A model generated the notes under the pieces. That model was not told the origin of the DNA, did no database searches, and was given only the letters and a program-made list of their open reading frames with translations. A stretch of 64,000 bases of DNA from an uncultured Opitutales bacterium (GTDB taxonomy: Bacteria > Verrucomicrobiota > Verrucomicrobiia > Opitutales > Intestinicryptomonadaceae), in contig URJJ01000006.1 in NCBI GenBank assembly GCA_900548185.1, positions 5,383-69,382 of the forward strand, read 5' to 3'. Within the stretch, counting starts at the first letter, position 1; every line of letters begins with the position of its first letter. Made by a program: the position numbers and the translations under genes. Below, piece by piece: positions 27,697 through 37,457 of this stretch.

Positions 27697-29358
27697 CTAC
27701 CTGTTCGTCGCTTCGTCGAGGATGTCGCCGAGGGACGTGAGGTCCTGATCCTTGCGGATTTTGTCGAATGCGGCAACTTCTTCAGCGAGCTTGTCGGCGT
27801 CGTACTGGGCGGCCTTTATCGAAAGACCTATGCGGCGTTCGTCGCGGTCGATTTTGACCACGCGGGCCTTGACGGCATCGCCAACCTTGAGGACGTCCTT
27901 GATTTTTTCAACGTGATCTTCGGATATCTGGCTGATGTGGACGAGGCCGTCGATGTCGTTCTGGAGTTCGACAAACGCGCCGTAGTTCGTAATCTTCGAG
28001 ACCTTGCCCTCGACGAGGTCGCCAATCTTGAAGATGGAGTCGATTTCTTCCCAGGGGTCGACGGAGAGCTGCTTGAGGCCGAGGGATATCCTCTGGTTTT
28101 CCGGATCCACGACGAGGACGATTGCGTCAACCACGTCGCCCTTCTTGAGGACTTCGGAGGGGTGGTTTACCTTGCGCGTCCAGCTCATGTCGGAGACGTG
28201 AACCATGCCGTCGATGCCCTCTTCGAGTTCGACGAACGCGCCGTAGGTCGTCAGATTGCGGACCTTGCCGGAGACGTGGGCGCCGACCGGGTAGTTGTGG
28301 ACGGCCATTTCCCACGGGTTTTCCTCAAGCTGGCGCAGGCCGAGGGAAATCTTCTGCTCCTCCTTGGAGATGTTGAGGACAACCGCCTCGACTTCGTCGC
28401 CGACCTTGAGAACTTCGGAGGGCTTGGAAATGCGCTTGGTCCAGGAGAATTCGGTGATGTGCACGAGACCCTCGACGCCGTCTTCGAGCTCGACAAACGC
28501 GCCGTAGTTGACGAGGTTGACAACCTTGCCCTTGACGCGCGCGCCGACCGGGTACTTGCGCTCGATGCCTTCCCAGGGGTTCTGCATGGTCTGCTTGAGG
28601 CCCAGGGAAACGCGCTCGCGCTCGGTGTCGACTTCCACTATCATGACGTCGATTTCCTCGCCCACCTTGAGCATTTCGGAGGGGTGCGAGATGCGGCCCC
28701 AGCTCATATCGGTGATATGGAGGAGGCCGTCGAGGCCGTCGAGGTCCACGAACGCGCCGTAGTCGGTTATGTTCTTCACGACGCCCTTGCGGATGTCGCC
28801 GGCCTTGATGCTGGAAAGGAGGTTGCGGCGCTTTTCCGCGCGCTGCTCTTCGATGAGTTCGCGGCGGGAAACGACGATGTTCTTGCGCTCAAGGTTGATT
28901 TTGACGACCTTGAAATCGTAAGTCTGGCCCACGTACTGGTCGAGGTTTTTCGGGGGCTGGATGTCAATCTGCGAAGCGGGGAGGAAGGAGTCCACGCCGA
29001 TTGAGACGATGAGGCCGCCCTTCACCTTGCCCTTGACGCGGCCGGAGAGGATGGCGCCTTCGGAGCAGGTTGCGAGGATGTTTTCCCAGTTCTTCTTCTG
29101 CTGGGCCTTGTCGTAGGATATTACGGGATTGCCCTCGCGGTCCTCGAGCTTTTCGAGAAGGACTTCGATTTCCTGCCCTATCTGGAGGTCGTTTACGTCC
29201 GCAAATTCGGACACGGGCACGACGCCCTCGCTCTTTCCGCCGATGTCAACTACGACTTCATTCTGGCGGATTTCGATGATTTGGCCCTTTATGATGGAGC
29301 CCTGTTTGAGATCGGCGAAGCTGCTGTTTGCAAGCAGTTCTTCCATTACGTTGCTCAT
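27697..29358 (-). CDS. rpsA: 30S ribosomal protein S1
   Basis: mRNA-binding protein of the small ribosomal subunit. The 553-aa protein contains six S1 (OB-fold) repeats, the later ones nearly regular: YGAFVDLDGLDGLLHITDMSW, YGAFVELEDGVEGLVHITEFSW, YGAFVELEEGIDGMVHVSDMSW, YGAFVELQNDIDGLVHISQIS. The start at 29358 is fixed by AAGGAAA seven bases upstream. The length is close to E. coli S1 (557 aa), so it is a full six-domain form. It lies between two unrelated PEP-CTERM genes and forms its own transcription unit. Confidence 0.97.
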   Translation of the reverse strand: MSNVMEELLANSSFADLKQGSIIKGQIIEIRQNEVVVDIGGKSEGVVPVSEFADVNDLQIGQEIEVLLEKLEDREGNPVISYDKAQQKKNWENILATCSEGAILSGRVKGKVKGGLIVSIGVDSFLPASQIDIQPPKNLDQYVGQTYDFKVVKINLERKNIVVSRRELIEEQRAEKRRNLLSSIKAGDIRKGVVKNITDYGAFVDLDGLDGLLHITDMSWGRISHPSEMLKVGEEIDVMIVEVDTERERVSLGLKQTMQNPWEGIERKYPVGARVKGKVVNLVNYGAFVELEDGVEGLVHITEFSWTKRISKPSEVLKVGDEVEAVVLNISKEEQKISLGLRQLEENPWEMAVHNYPVGAHVSGKVRNLTTYGAFVELEEGIDGMVHVSDMSWTRKVNHPSEVLKKGDVVDAIVLVVDPENQRISLGLKQLSVDPWEEIDSIFKIGDLVEGKVSKITNYGAFVELQNDIDGLVHISQISEDHVEKIKDVLKVGDAVKARVVKIDRDERRIGLSIKAAQYDADKLAEEVAAFDKIRKDQDLTSLGDILDEATNR

Positions 29359-29382
29359 TATTTTCCTTAATAAACGCCTCGC

Positions 29383-29397
29383 CGGACACCGTGTCCG
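29383..29397 (-). promoter_or_regulatory. Palindrome in the rpsA leader
   Basis: CGGACAC-C-GTGTCCG, 7-bp perfect arms, lying 24 bp before the rpsA start codon. It could fold in the mRNA leader. S1 is known to autoregulate in other bacteria, but whether this hairpin takes part is inference. Confidence 0.4.
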
Positions 29398-29634
29398 CCG
29401 GGCGGGTTGAGGTTTTTTTTTATATTCGGCCGGGCCCGCACCGTGCGAACCCCGCGCCCTTTCCGCGCACAATCGCCCGAAAAGATAAAGGATGTTGATT
29501 TTGATGCGCCAGAGGCTGTTGGCAACAAAAAAATCTCCAAAAAAAACGCCCCCGCCTTCCCCGCCGAAGCGCCCCTATAAGGGCCGGTATCGGGCGAATG
29601 AAGACGTATGCGATGCAGACTGCGGCAAGCCCCC

Positions 29635-29667
29635 AAAAAAAAAGGGCGCGGATTTGCACTGCGCCCC
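29635..29667 (-). terminator. Intrinsic terminator of the 1029-aa PEP-CTERM gene
   Basis: Arms GGGCGC and GCGCCC (29644-29649 and 29661-29666) followed on the minus strand by T9. Confidence 0.8.
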
Positions 29668-29695
29668 AAAAGAGTCCAAAAACAGAAACCTAACC

Positions 29696-32600
29696 TCAAT
29701 TCCTCGAGGATGCCCCCCTGCGGCGCGCCGCAAAGAGGAGGGCAGCAAGGCCGAATACCGCCGCGAAAGCCGCAGGTTCCGGAACGGTGCTCGTGTAGTA
29801 AACCTTCAAAGCCCAGGAGCCGTCCTCAAGCTGCTCCTTGACGAGGCTGTACTGGTCGCTTTCGTCGCGCGTAATCCAGTTTACCTTGTTGTCGAGGAAG
29901 TTCTGGTCGATGTTCCAGGCGGCGAAGTTCTTGTTAGCGGCAGATGTGATTATCGTCCAGGAAGTGTCCTGCGCGCCCACGAGGCCCGTGAAGTCTATTT
30001 CGAGGAACGAACCGCCCCAGCCGAAGTAGGTGTCAGCCCCCGTGATATTTATGGCGGAAATGCCGTCTGTATCGAACTGGAAGGCCAGGATGCCGCCGCG
30101 CATGTCGTCCAAAGAGGCGTCGCCGGGAGCCCAGGTGCGAAGCGAACCGTTTACGTTGATGGTATTGCCGCCGCCCTTGACGATTATCTTGCCGTAGCCG
30201 GCGTAGTTGGCGCCGCCGCCGCCGAACTTCAGCTCTCCGTTGAAGTTGTAGGTGTTGCCTTTGCCGCCGAGAGTCAGGACGCCGATGGGGTTGCCGACGG
30301 AATTGTCGTGGTTGCCGACGGAAGTCACGCCGTTTATGGTAATGGCGTTGTTTCTGCCCTCGAAGTCGACATAGCCTTCGCCGCCGCCGAGATTCGAATT
30401 GCCGCTGATATTGAGGGAGCTTCTGACGTTAATCGTATTGTTGGAGCCGGTTACGCTGAAATAGCCCTTGCCGCCGTCGGCGTACTTCCAGACGCCGTCG
30501 GTTTGGGCCGAACGGCCGGAGGCGACGTAGATATAGCCAGTGTCAATGACGTTATTGTCGCCGCTAAGGGAGAAGCGGCCCTCGCCGCCGTGTATATACC
30601 AGGAGGAGACAATGGAGATGCTGCCCTCCATGCGGAGCTTATTGTTGGAGCCTGTGATGTCGACCGTGGCCGTGCCGCCGTAGAGGTTGCTGACGTTTGC
30701 GATGTTGATGTCGTGCGTCCAGATGTCGTTGTTTTCCCCCTTGACAATCATTCTTGCGTCGCCCTGGGACTGGCGTTCCTGCCAGGCTTCGTCGCCGCTA
30801 ATCTGCTGCAACTCAGTCCCCACGCTTATGGAGCCTATCCTGCCGTCGCCCTCCATGTCGCGGACGAGCGTGTTGCCGCCGAACACGAGCTCCGAAATGT
30901 AGGAGTCGCCATAATCGACGTTGGCGTCGCTGAAGCCGAGGTTTATGCCGGCGTTATTCGTATAGCTTATGATGTTGCCGTTTTCGTCGCGATTGGTGTT
31001 GTGGCCCAGGAGGAGTTTTGAAACGTTGTCGGCGTTCGTGCTCGACACGTGGAAATACGCCTTCCCGTTATAGACGTAGCCGTGGCCGGAATTTCTTCCT
31101 ATATATATACGGCTGTCGGAGCTGTAAGTATTGCCCTCGCCTTCGACAACGATGCCGACTTCGCCGCTGTATATGCCCCTACCGTCGTCGACAAAGACAT
31201 TGTATCCGTCGAGGTTGGTATTTTTCGCAGTATAAATAGAATTGTTCTTGCCGCCTATTATGATTACGGAATTGCCGGAATCCTCATTCCTGCCGTAATA
31301 GGAAGAGCAAAGGTCGCCCCCGACCTTGAAATGCGAATTTTCGCCGACAAACCTGATGGTCGAATTTGCCGTAAAGCCGCTTCTTTCATAGACGGGCATA
31401 AGGTCGATGTTGCCGGAGAAGGTGGCGTTTACGTTGTCGCCGATTGTCATGACGGCGTCCTCAAAATTCTCCGTGTTGCCGGAAAGAACTGCAGGCAGGA
31501 TTTTTATCCCGCCGTTTTTGAGCTCAATATTGAGGTTCGAGACGTTCATCTTGCCGCCGAGCTCAATATTGTTCGTGTGGAGTATGAGATTGTTTAAGGG
31601 ATTGCCCTCGCCGTCGAGCGCGCCGCTCATGGTGAACGTGCCGCCGCCTTTAATTGAGAGGCCGTTCCCGACGCGGGCAGTCTGCGTGACGCCGTTCTTG
31701 TCCACGTAGGTTTTGGTGTCGCCGATTATGATGTCGGAATTGGTTACCGTCATTTGCGCGGTGGTTGCGATGCGGTCGCCGCCGTCGCGGTTGAAATTGC
31801 CGCCGACACGGATGCCGCCACCCGTGGAAGTCGCCACCTGGCCCGTCCCGGATGGGTCGTCGGATATAGTTATCTGGCCCATCTTTATGGTGGAATCCGT
31901 GACGGTGAAGTCGCCGTAGTTATATATCCAGCTGTTGAGCTTGGTGAAGTTCGTGTGGTCCAGCACGAGCTTGCCGGCCTCGCGGGCCACAGTATCTCCC
32001 GAACCGTTTACGAACTCAAAAGCCCCGTAAATATTGAAGAAGGTGGTTTTATCAACCCAGTCGGTATATTCCGCGCGCGTAGTCTTGCCGTTATTTACCT
32101 CGCTTATTCCGGCGTTTATCGTCACGCGCCTGTCGGCGGTTCCCAGAAAATTCATGTCGAGGGTGCCGTGCAGGCGGCCATTGCCCGTCAGCGAGAGCGT
32201 CGCCCCGTCGTCCACGATTAGGGTTGAATTGCCGTCGGTATTGATGTCGCCCGAAAAATTCACCTTGGTGTCGGCGCCCGTTATGCGCACCGTGGCGGCA
32301 AACAGCTTGTTAAATTTATACATGTTGAAGAAGCCGTCGGAATCCAGGTAATTGGCCGGGATTTCGTAGCCTTCGCCGCCTATCTGGACGCTCGCAGCCT
32401 GCACCTTTATGCTGGCGCCTGAAAAATCCTGCGTATAGGAAGGAGGCTCAATGATGTTTCCGAGTTCGTCGCGCTTTGGCGCAATCGGGATGACGCGCAG
32501 GGATTCGTCGGTGATGTCCTGGAAGCCCCCCCCGGATTCCACGCGCGTGTAGTTCTTTGCGTCAAAGAGGCTGAGGTAGCCTTCGCCCTCCTTGAAGCTG

Positions 32601-32785
32601 TCCGGGGAGCCGTTTGTCGGCAGGGGGGTGGAAGTCTGGTTCCAGATGGCCCACATGCCCAAAGTTGACGGGTCGGCCGTCGACGGGTCGAAGGACGGAG
32701 CCGGTTCCTCGTCCTGTGCATTCGCCAAAACCGCGGCGGCGGAAAACGCGGCGGCGGCGGAAAGTTGCAGTAGTAGCTTTTTCAT
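29696..32785 (-). CDS. Giant PEP-CTERM beta-solenoid surface protein, paralogue 1
   Basis: 1029 aa. The ATG at 32785 gives the signal peptide MKKLLLQLSAAAAFSAAAVLA, nearly the same as in the two neighbours; the longer frame adds 27 residues without sense. A conserved N-terminal module follows: IWNQ, EGEGYLSLFDAKNYTR, then IGGEGYEIPANYLD. After that come beta-helix-like repeats with the recurring pattern GG-G-x4-x-G-xNNx(I/V) (GGEGRFSLSGDNNVID, GGKGYFSVTGSNNTIN, GGEGYVDFEGRNNAIT) and a globular end domain (DISAINITGAD-like, IDFTGLVGAQDTSW). The tail is VPEPAAFAAVFGLAALLFAARRR. Likely exported, sorted by an exosortase and displayed. Function unknown; adhesin, S-layer or matrix role would be guesses. 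Confidence 0.85.
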   Translation of the reverse strand: MKKLLLQLSAAAAFSAAAVLANAQDEEPAPSFDPSTADPSTLGMWAIWNQTSTPLPTNGSPDSFKEGEGYLSLFDAKNYTRVESGGGFQDITDESLRVIPIAPKRDELGNIIEPPSYTQDFSGASIKVQAASVQIGGEGYEIPANYLDSDGFFNMYKFNKLFAATVRITGADTKVNFSGDINTDGNSTLIVDDGATLSLTGNGRLHGTLDMNFLGTADRRVTINAGISEVNNGKTTRAEYTDWVDKTTFFNIYGAFEFVNGSGDTVAREAGKLVLDHTNFTKLNSWIYNYGDFTVTDSTIKMGQITISDDPSGTGQVATSTGGGIRVGGNFNRDGGDRIATTAQMTVTNSDIIIGDTKTYVDKNGVTQTARVGNGLSIKGGGTFTMSGALDGEGNPLNNLILHTNNIELGGKMNVSNLNIELKNGGIKILPAVLSGNTENFEDAVMTIGDNVNATFSGNIDLMPVYERSGFTANSTIRFVGENSHFKVGGDLCSSYYGRNEDSGNSVIIIGGKNNSIYTAKNTNLDGYNVFVDDGRGIYSGEVGIVVEGEGNTYSSDSRIYIGRNSGHGYVYNGKAYFHVSSTNADNVSKLLLGHNTNRDENGNIISYTNNAGINLGFSDANVDYGDSYISELVFGGNTLVRDMEGDGRIGSISVGTELQQISGDEAWQERQSQGDARMIVKGENNDIWTHDINIANVSNLYGGTATVDITGSNNKLRMEGSISIVSSWYIHGGEGRFSLSGDNNVIDTGYIYVASGRSAQTDGVWKYADGGKGYFSVTGSNNTINVRSSLNISGNSNLGGGEGYVDFEGRNNAITINGVTSVGNHDNSVGNPIGVLTLGGKGNTYNFNGELKFGGGGANYAGYGKIIVKGGGNTINVNGSLRTWAPGDASLDDMRGGILAFQFDTDGISAINITGADTYFGWGGSFLEIDFTGLVGAQDTSWTIITSAANKNFAAWNIDQNFLDNKVNWITRDESDQYSLVKEQLEDGSWALKVYYTSTVPEPAAFAAVFGLAALLFAARRRGASSRN

Positions 32786-33112
32786 GTTATGCGCTTTGGT
32801 CAGGTGGTTTATGTCGTGCAGGAAAGAAATTTCTTCTTTACTTTTGAAATGAAAAAAACACCTCAAACGATTTCAGTCAAGCCATAAAAACGTATGGACA
32901 GGCACATACGTTCCATTGAGGACTGCCATTCAATGCCAGAACCTCCCTCCGCGCCGATAAAACAAAGCATTCCCGCCCCGCCTTCCGCGATTCGGAAAGC
33001 TTGCGGAAAAAATCCAGCAAATCCGTTTCCGCCCGGCCCGGCCGTGCGAATTGGCGCGAAAGGGAGGGGAGTTAAACGCCCCGCCCTCCCGCAGGGCCCG
33101 TCAAAAAAGCAC
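32786..33112. other. Upstream region of PEP-CTERM paralogue 1
   Basis: On the minus strand TTGACT (32880-32875) could be a -35, but no good -10 follows at 16-18 nt. CGTTTGAGGTGTTTTTTT (32869-32852) lies next to it and resembles the element upstream of the other PEP-CTERM genes. No gene is seen in the rest. Confidence 0.45.
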
Positions 33113-33138
33113 AAAAAAGGCGCGGATTTCTCCGCGCC
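33113..33138 (-). terminator. Intrinsic terminator of PEP-CTERM paralogue 2
   Basis: Minus strand GGCGCGGA-GAAA-TCCGCGCC (33119-33138), a GNRA-type tetraloop hairpin, followed by T6. Confidence 0.92.
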
Positions 33139-33167
33139 CTCAAAAGTTCAAATCAAAACATGTAATA

Positions 33168-36100
33168 TCAATTTCTGGAAGAAACCCTCCTGCGGCGCGC
33201 CGCAAAGATGAGGGCCGCAAGGCCGAATACCGCCGCGAAAGCCGCAGGTTCCGGAACGGTGCTCGTGTAGTAGACCTTCAAGGCCCACGCGCCGTCGCCG
33301 AGATCCTCCTTTACGAGGCTGTACTGGTCGCTTTCATCGCGCGCAATCCAGTTCACCTTGTTGTCGAGGAAGTCCTGGTCAACGCTCCAGGCGGCGAAGT
33401 TCGTATTCGAGGCGGAAGTGATTATCGTCCAGGAAGAATCCTGCGCGCCCACGAGACCCGTGAAGTCTATTTCGAGGAACGAGCCGCTCCAGTTGAAGGT
33501 TGTTTCGGCCCCGGTTATGTTGAGGGCGGAGATGCCGTCTGAATCGAACTGGAAGGCCAGAATGCCGCCGCGCATGTCGCCCAAAGAGGCGTCGCCGGGC
33601 GACCAGGTCTGGAATGATTCGTTGACGTTGATGGTGTTGCCGCCGCCCTTGATGATAACCTTGCCGTAGCCGACGTAGTTGTCGCCGCCGCCGCCGAACT
33701 TAAGCTCGCCGTTGAAGTTGTAGGTGTTGCCCTTGCCGCCGAGGACCAGGGTGCCGATGGGGGGGGTGGCGTCGGGGTCTTCTTCGTTGAGGACCGCCCC
33801 GTCGTGGTTGCCGACAGTGGTCGTGCCGCTCACCGATATGACGTTGTTTCTGCCCTCGAACACAACGTGGCCCTCGCCGCCTGCAACATCGCCGCGCCCG
33901 TTTATATTGAGGCCGCCCATGCTGAAGGTGTTCCCGGAACCGGTCAGGTTGATATAGCCCTTGCCGCCGGTGGTGCGGGTCCAGACACCGTCATTGTTGT
34001 CATTCATGCCGGAGCCGACAAACACGCCATTTTTCACTTCTATGACGTTATTGTCGCCGCTTATATTGAGGTAGCCCTCGCCGCCGTGCATCCTGTTGGA
34101 AGATACGATGTTGATTTCGTGTTCCATGCGCAGGATGTTGTTAGAGCCTGTGATGTCGACCGTGGCCGTGCCGCCGTAGAGGTCCGCTACGTTGGCGATA
34201 TGTAGGCTGTGCATCCACAGGTCGTTGTTCTGGCCTTCAACAATCATCCTTGCGTCGCCGTAGAGCTGGCGTTCGGGCTTTTCCTCATCCGAGCACTGCG
34301 CGCCGGTGCCGATAGTTATGTTGGCAATGCGTCCGACGCCTTCCATGTCGCGGACGAGCGTGTTGCCGCCGAACACGAGTTCTGTGACGTAGGAGTCGCC
34401 CCAATCGGGATCGGCGTCACTGAAGCCGAGGTTTATGCCGGCGCCGTTATTGAACTGCATGCTGCCGTCTTCGTTCGTGCCGTAAACATAGTTGCCTTCC
34501 GTGTCCGTCTGCGGGGTATTGTCTTCATTGCGCAGATAGTTGTGGCCTATGAGAATCTTTGAGACGTTTTCGGCATTCGTGCTTGAAATGTGGAAGTAGG
34601 CCTTGCCGTTCTGGCGGTAGCCGGTGCCGTCGTTGCGGCCGAGGTGTATGCGGTTGTCGGAGCTGAACACATTGCCTTCGCCAGCCACGATTACGCCCGC
34701 TTCGCCGCTGTATATGCCGGCATCCGAAGGATTCTCGTTGATTCCGATGAAGCCGTCAATATTGGTGTTGGAAGAGGTGTATATGGAGTTGTTTTTGCCG
34801 TTCATTATTATGACGGTATTGCCCGCATCATAATTCCTCCCGGTATTCGGGGTCGCGATGTCGCCGCCAAACTTGAAGTGGGAGTTCTCGCCCGTAAACT
34901 CGATGGTGGCATTTGCAGTCAGCATCGTTTTTTCGTAATCCCGCTCAAACATGGAAATGCCGCCGCTGAAATTGGCGTTCACATTGTCGCCTATCGTGAG
35001 TTTTGCATCCTCGAAGAACTGCGTCTCATCCTGCGATGAAACCGGACGCATGCGGAGTTCGCCGCCCACTTCGACGTTCAGGTTGCTAAGGCTCATGTTC
35101 CCGCCGACCTCGATGTTGCCGTTTTGCAGCTTGAGGTGGTTGAGCGCATTGCCCTCGGCATCGACTTTGCCGTTCATGATGAACGTGCCGCCGCCCTTTA
35201 CGCGGACATCGTTAAACCAAGTGGAGGTGGTCTGGGTATCCCCGTTTGCGTCAACCCAGTCCTTGCTTTCGCCGATAGTGATGCTGGTATTTGTAACGAC
35301 CAGCTTGGATTTGTCTGAAACGTGGTTGCCGTTATGGTCGAACATGCCGCCGACTTCGATGCGGGTTTCGTTCCCCTGGCCTATCTGGCCGCCTATCGGG
35401 TTCCCCTCGCCGTCAACTGCGTCGGAAACGACCACCTGACCCAGCTTTATTTCCGAATCGGTGACGTTCATTTCACCTGTAACAATCAGGTGCCCCGCCT
35501 TCTTCCAGAGATAGGAGCCGTTTGTGATGTTTAGCACGCCCGCATTGCGGATGGTCCCGTCGTCCTGCTCGTATTCGCCGAATACGCGCATTTCGTTGCC
35601 CTCGCTTATCCAGTTTGTGGCCGACGCATTCAGGGTGCCGTCGGAGTTTACATTGAAGGCCCAGCGTTCGTTGTAGTCGGTATAGGAGAGGTTCATGGTC
35701 TTGCCGTTATCGACCGAATTGAACCTGCCGTTGAAAGTCACCCGGTTGTCCTCAGTCCCCAGGAACGTGCAGTCTATGCCGCCGTGGAGGGACTCTTTCA
35801 TGGTGAGCGTCGTCCCGTTATCCACAATCAGGCGGCTGCCGCCGTCGGACCAGATATTGTCCCCGAAATTGATTTTCACGCCGGAGAGCCTGATCGTGGA
35901 ATTGTAAATCGAGTCAAACTTGTAGATGTTGAACACGCCGTTTTCGTCGAGATATTCGGAGGGGACTTCAAACCCCTCGCCGCCTATCCACACGGAGACA
36001 TTCTGAAGCTTGATGCGCGCCGTTTCAAAATCCGGCGGAAGCTCGCGGGTTGCGGGATCCACATTAAAATGATCCCACTTGTAGCCGGAATCGGGATTCG

Positions 36101-36407
36101 ACGGGTCGTTAAGCACCTGACGGCGAGTGTAATTGGCCACATCAAAAATATTCAGGTACCCCTCGCCCTCGACAAAATGCTCCGGATTCGCCCCAGAGGG
36201 CAGTTTTACGCCGGGAACACCCGGGGAGCCTTCAGGATCCTCGTCCGAGGGTTCGCGCGGATTCTCTTCCCATTCCTGATTCCAGATTGCGCGCATGAAA
36301 GGCTCCGGTGTCTTTTGGACCGGCTCCTCTGCATCCTGCGCCGAAACATAGGCCGGGGCGGAAAGTACGACCGCGGCCGCTGCGAGTTGCAACAATAGTC
36401 TTTTCAT
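33168..36407 (-). CDS. Giant PEP-CTERM beta-solenoid surface protein, paralogue 2
   Basis: 1079 aa with signal peptide MKRLLLQLAAAAVVLSAPAYVSAQ. The N-terminal module matches paralogue 1 (AIWNQ, FVEGEGYLNIFDVANYTR, IGGEGFEVPSEYLD, then FLGTEDNRVTFNG). Asn/Gly solenoid repeats are clearest at about residues 700-930: GGEGYLNISGDNNVIEV, GGKGYINLTGSGNTFSM, GGEGHVVFEGRNNVISV, GGKGNTYNFNGELKFGG, GYGKVIIKGGGNTINVN. The C-terminal domain from MRGGILAFQF to the VPEPAAFAAVFGLAALIFAARRR tail is almost the same as in paralogue 1. Recent tandem duplication with paralogue 1 is likely. Confidence 0.85.
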   Translation of the reverse strand: MKRLLLQLAAAAVVLSAPAYVSAQDAEEPVQKTPEPFMRAIWNQEWEENPREPSDEDPEGSPGVPGVKLPSGANPEHFVEGEGYLNIFDVANYTRRQVLNDPSNPDSGYKWDHFNVDPATRELPPDFETARIKLQNVSVWIGGEGFEVPSEYLDENGVFNIYKFDSIYNSTIRLSGVKINFGDNIWSDGGSRLIVDNGTTLTMKESLHGGIDCTFLGTEDNRVTFNGRFNSVDNGKTMNLSYTDYNERWAFNVNSDGTLNASATNWISEGNEMRVFGEYEQDDGTIRNAGVLNITNGSYLWKKAGHLIVTGEMNVTDSEIKLGQVVVSDAVDGEGNPIGGQIGQGNETRIEVGGMFDHNGNHVSDKSKLVVTNTSITIGESKDWVDANGDTQTTSTWFNDVRVKGGGTFIMNGKVDAEGNALNHLKLQNGNIEVGGNMSLSNLNVEVGGELRMRPVSSQDETQFFEDAKLTIGDNVNANFSGGISMFERDYEKTMLTANATIEFTGENSHFKFGGDIATPNTGRNYDAGNTVIIMNGKNNSIYTSSNTNIDGFIGINENPSDAGIYSGEAGVIVAGEGNVFSSDNRIHLGRNDGTGYRQNGKAYFHISSTNAENVSKILIGHNYLRNEDNTPQTDTEGNYVYGTNEDGSMQFNNGAGINLGFSDADPDWGDSYVTELVFGGNTLVRDMEGVGRIANITIGTGAQCSDEEKPERQLYGDARMIVEGQNNDLWMHSLHIANVADLYGGTATVDITGSNNILRMEHEINIVSSNRMHGGEGYLNISGDNNVIEVKNGVFVGSGMNDNNDGVWTRTTGGKGYINLTGSGNTFSMGGLNINGRGDVAGGEGHVVFEGRNNVISVSGTTTVGNHDGAVLNEEDPDATPPIGTLVLGGKGNTYNFNGELKFGGGGDNYVGYGKVIIKGGGNTINVNESFQTWSPGDASLGDMRGGILAFQFDSDGISALNITGAETTFNWSGSFLEIDFTGLVGAQDSSWTIITSASNTNFAAWSVDQDFLDNKVNWIARDESDQYSLVKEDLGDGAWALKVYYTSTVPEPAAFAAVFGLAALIFAARRRRVSSRN

Positions 36408-36513
36408 AATTCGTAGTGTGGTGTTTTAAACTTAACTGTGATTGACGGGGAGGGGTGTGTATAAAAATTTCAGGCGCATCCTCGGAAAGGCCGCCTTAAA
36501 TCTTTTGAATAAA

Positions 36514-36541
36514 AATATCCTCCCCGCCCGCTCTTTGTCAA
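36514..36541 (-). promoter_or_regulatory. Putative promoter of PEP-CTERM paralogue 2
   Basis: Perfect TTGACA (36541-36536), a 16-nt GC-rich spacer and GATATT (36519-36514). The leader to the ATG would be about 100 nt. Confidence 0.5.
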
Positions 36542-36633
36542 GCTTTAACCGCCATTCCGGGCAATCTATTTTGCTATAAATCAAAATCTTATTCCGCGCA
36601 GCCAAAATCCGGGCAAAAAATGTTTTCTCACAC

Positions 36634-36661
36634 ATTTGAGAGGTTTGATTTACATATAAAA
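36634..36661 (-). promoter_or_regulatory. Upstream element shared with PEP-CTERM paralogue 3
   Basis: Plus-strand ATTTGAGAGGTTTGA followed by CATATAAAA, about 95 bp upstream of the paralogue 2 promoter. It matches GTTTGAGAAACGGCGTTTGA followed by CATATAAAA at 41164-41193, upstream of paralogue 3. Two spaced TTTGA half-sites plus an AT box suggest a binding site for a common regulator; this is inference. Confidence 0.4.
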
Positions 36662-36755
36662 CCAGCATTCAAAAAACAAACACTTACAAAATTGACGAAA
36701 AAAATTTTTAGCACTTTTTTCAAAAAAGTTTCGGTACAGTAATAAAAAATGGGTC

Positions 36756-36877
36756 TGGCACAAATAAGGAAACGAAAGGCGGATTCTGAAATGGAATTTA
36801 CGCAGATGAGCCCCCGCCTGACCTGCCCAAAGGGTGTCCGCTTTTTCGTTTCTTTCGGGGCGTTATAATCTATGCCC
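36756..36877 (+). repeat. Dispersed repeat, reference orientation copy
   Basis: A 122-bp element with imperfect ends TGGCACAAAT and ATCTATGCCC, aligned end to end with the reverse complement of 25191-25319. Shared blocks include GCGGATTCTGAAATG and TTCGTTTCTTTCGGGGCGT. It lies in the spacer between paralogues 2 and 3. Confidence 0.75.
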
Positions 36878-37407
36878 CCCGGGAGGAATGCGGGAAGTCA
36901 AAAATTTTGAGTAACTTACAAAAAACGCCCAGCCCAGCCACCCACGCCCCGCAACTCCTTGCAAAATGCTGAGCTTGCCGCAAAGGCGCCCGCCCAATGT
37001 ATCGCATTGCAAGACTTGAGGGGAAGAATCGAGCGTTTGAGGGGAAAAGGCTTGATGTTTGGATATATTCCCGCGTCTTGCGGAACACGACCACGGGCAG
37101 TCCGCCTTATCAGGCAGCCGATATTGTTTTCCACGCCAGGCCCAGTTTTCTTTCAAATGTTCGATTTTTTGCAGGCTACCGGCCCTGGCGGTGATTTTTT
37201 TCTCAAAACAAATCCCGAAAACTCAAGCCGCCCGCCCCTCCCTGTTTTGGCGGATTTTGCGGCTTTCGGCGGTTCATCAAAGCTTTTTAGTAAAACCACC
37301 AAAAACCCGGAAAGCCCCCATCGCAAAAAAACTCTCAAAAAATGTCCGTCCTGCGACAAGCGCCTCCCTCCGGGGCGCATAAAAATACCCAATCCCAAAA
37401 AACGGGC
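36878..37407. other. Spacer between the dispersed repeat and the paralogue 3 terminator
   Basis: About 530 bp without a supportable gene. Open frames have no ribosome sites and read as low complexity. No promoter or RNA gene recognised. Confidence 0.5.
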
Positions 37408-37437
37408 AAAAAAAAGGCGCGGAACTGAATCCGCGCC
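37408..37437 (-). terminator. Intrinsic terminator of PEP-CTERM paralogue 3
   Basis: Minus strand GGCGCGGA / TCCGCGCC stem (37416-37437) then T8. The same stem sequence as the terminator of paralogue 2. Confidence 0.9.
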
Positions 37438-37457
37438 CAAAAAGCCAAACCTCAAGG

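Noticed and set aside
26420..27748. 442-codon plus-strand open frame opposite the 426-aa PEP-CTERM gene
   Set aside because: It mirrors a coding strand with clear signal peptide and sorting tail; the reverse translation is low-complexity with no ribosome site. Frequent Gly/Asn codons leave the antisense frame open.
27913..29004. 363-codon plus-strand frame opposite rpsA
   Set aside because: Repetitive antisense of the S1 repeats; no independent features.
29492..31021. 509-codon plus-strand frame opposite PEP-CTERM paralogue 1, and the similar 38484-39983 frame opposite paralogue 3
   Set aside because: Both are antisense of repetitive Gly/Asn-rich coding DNA, without start signals or recognisable domains.
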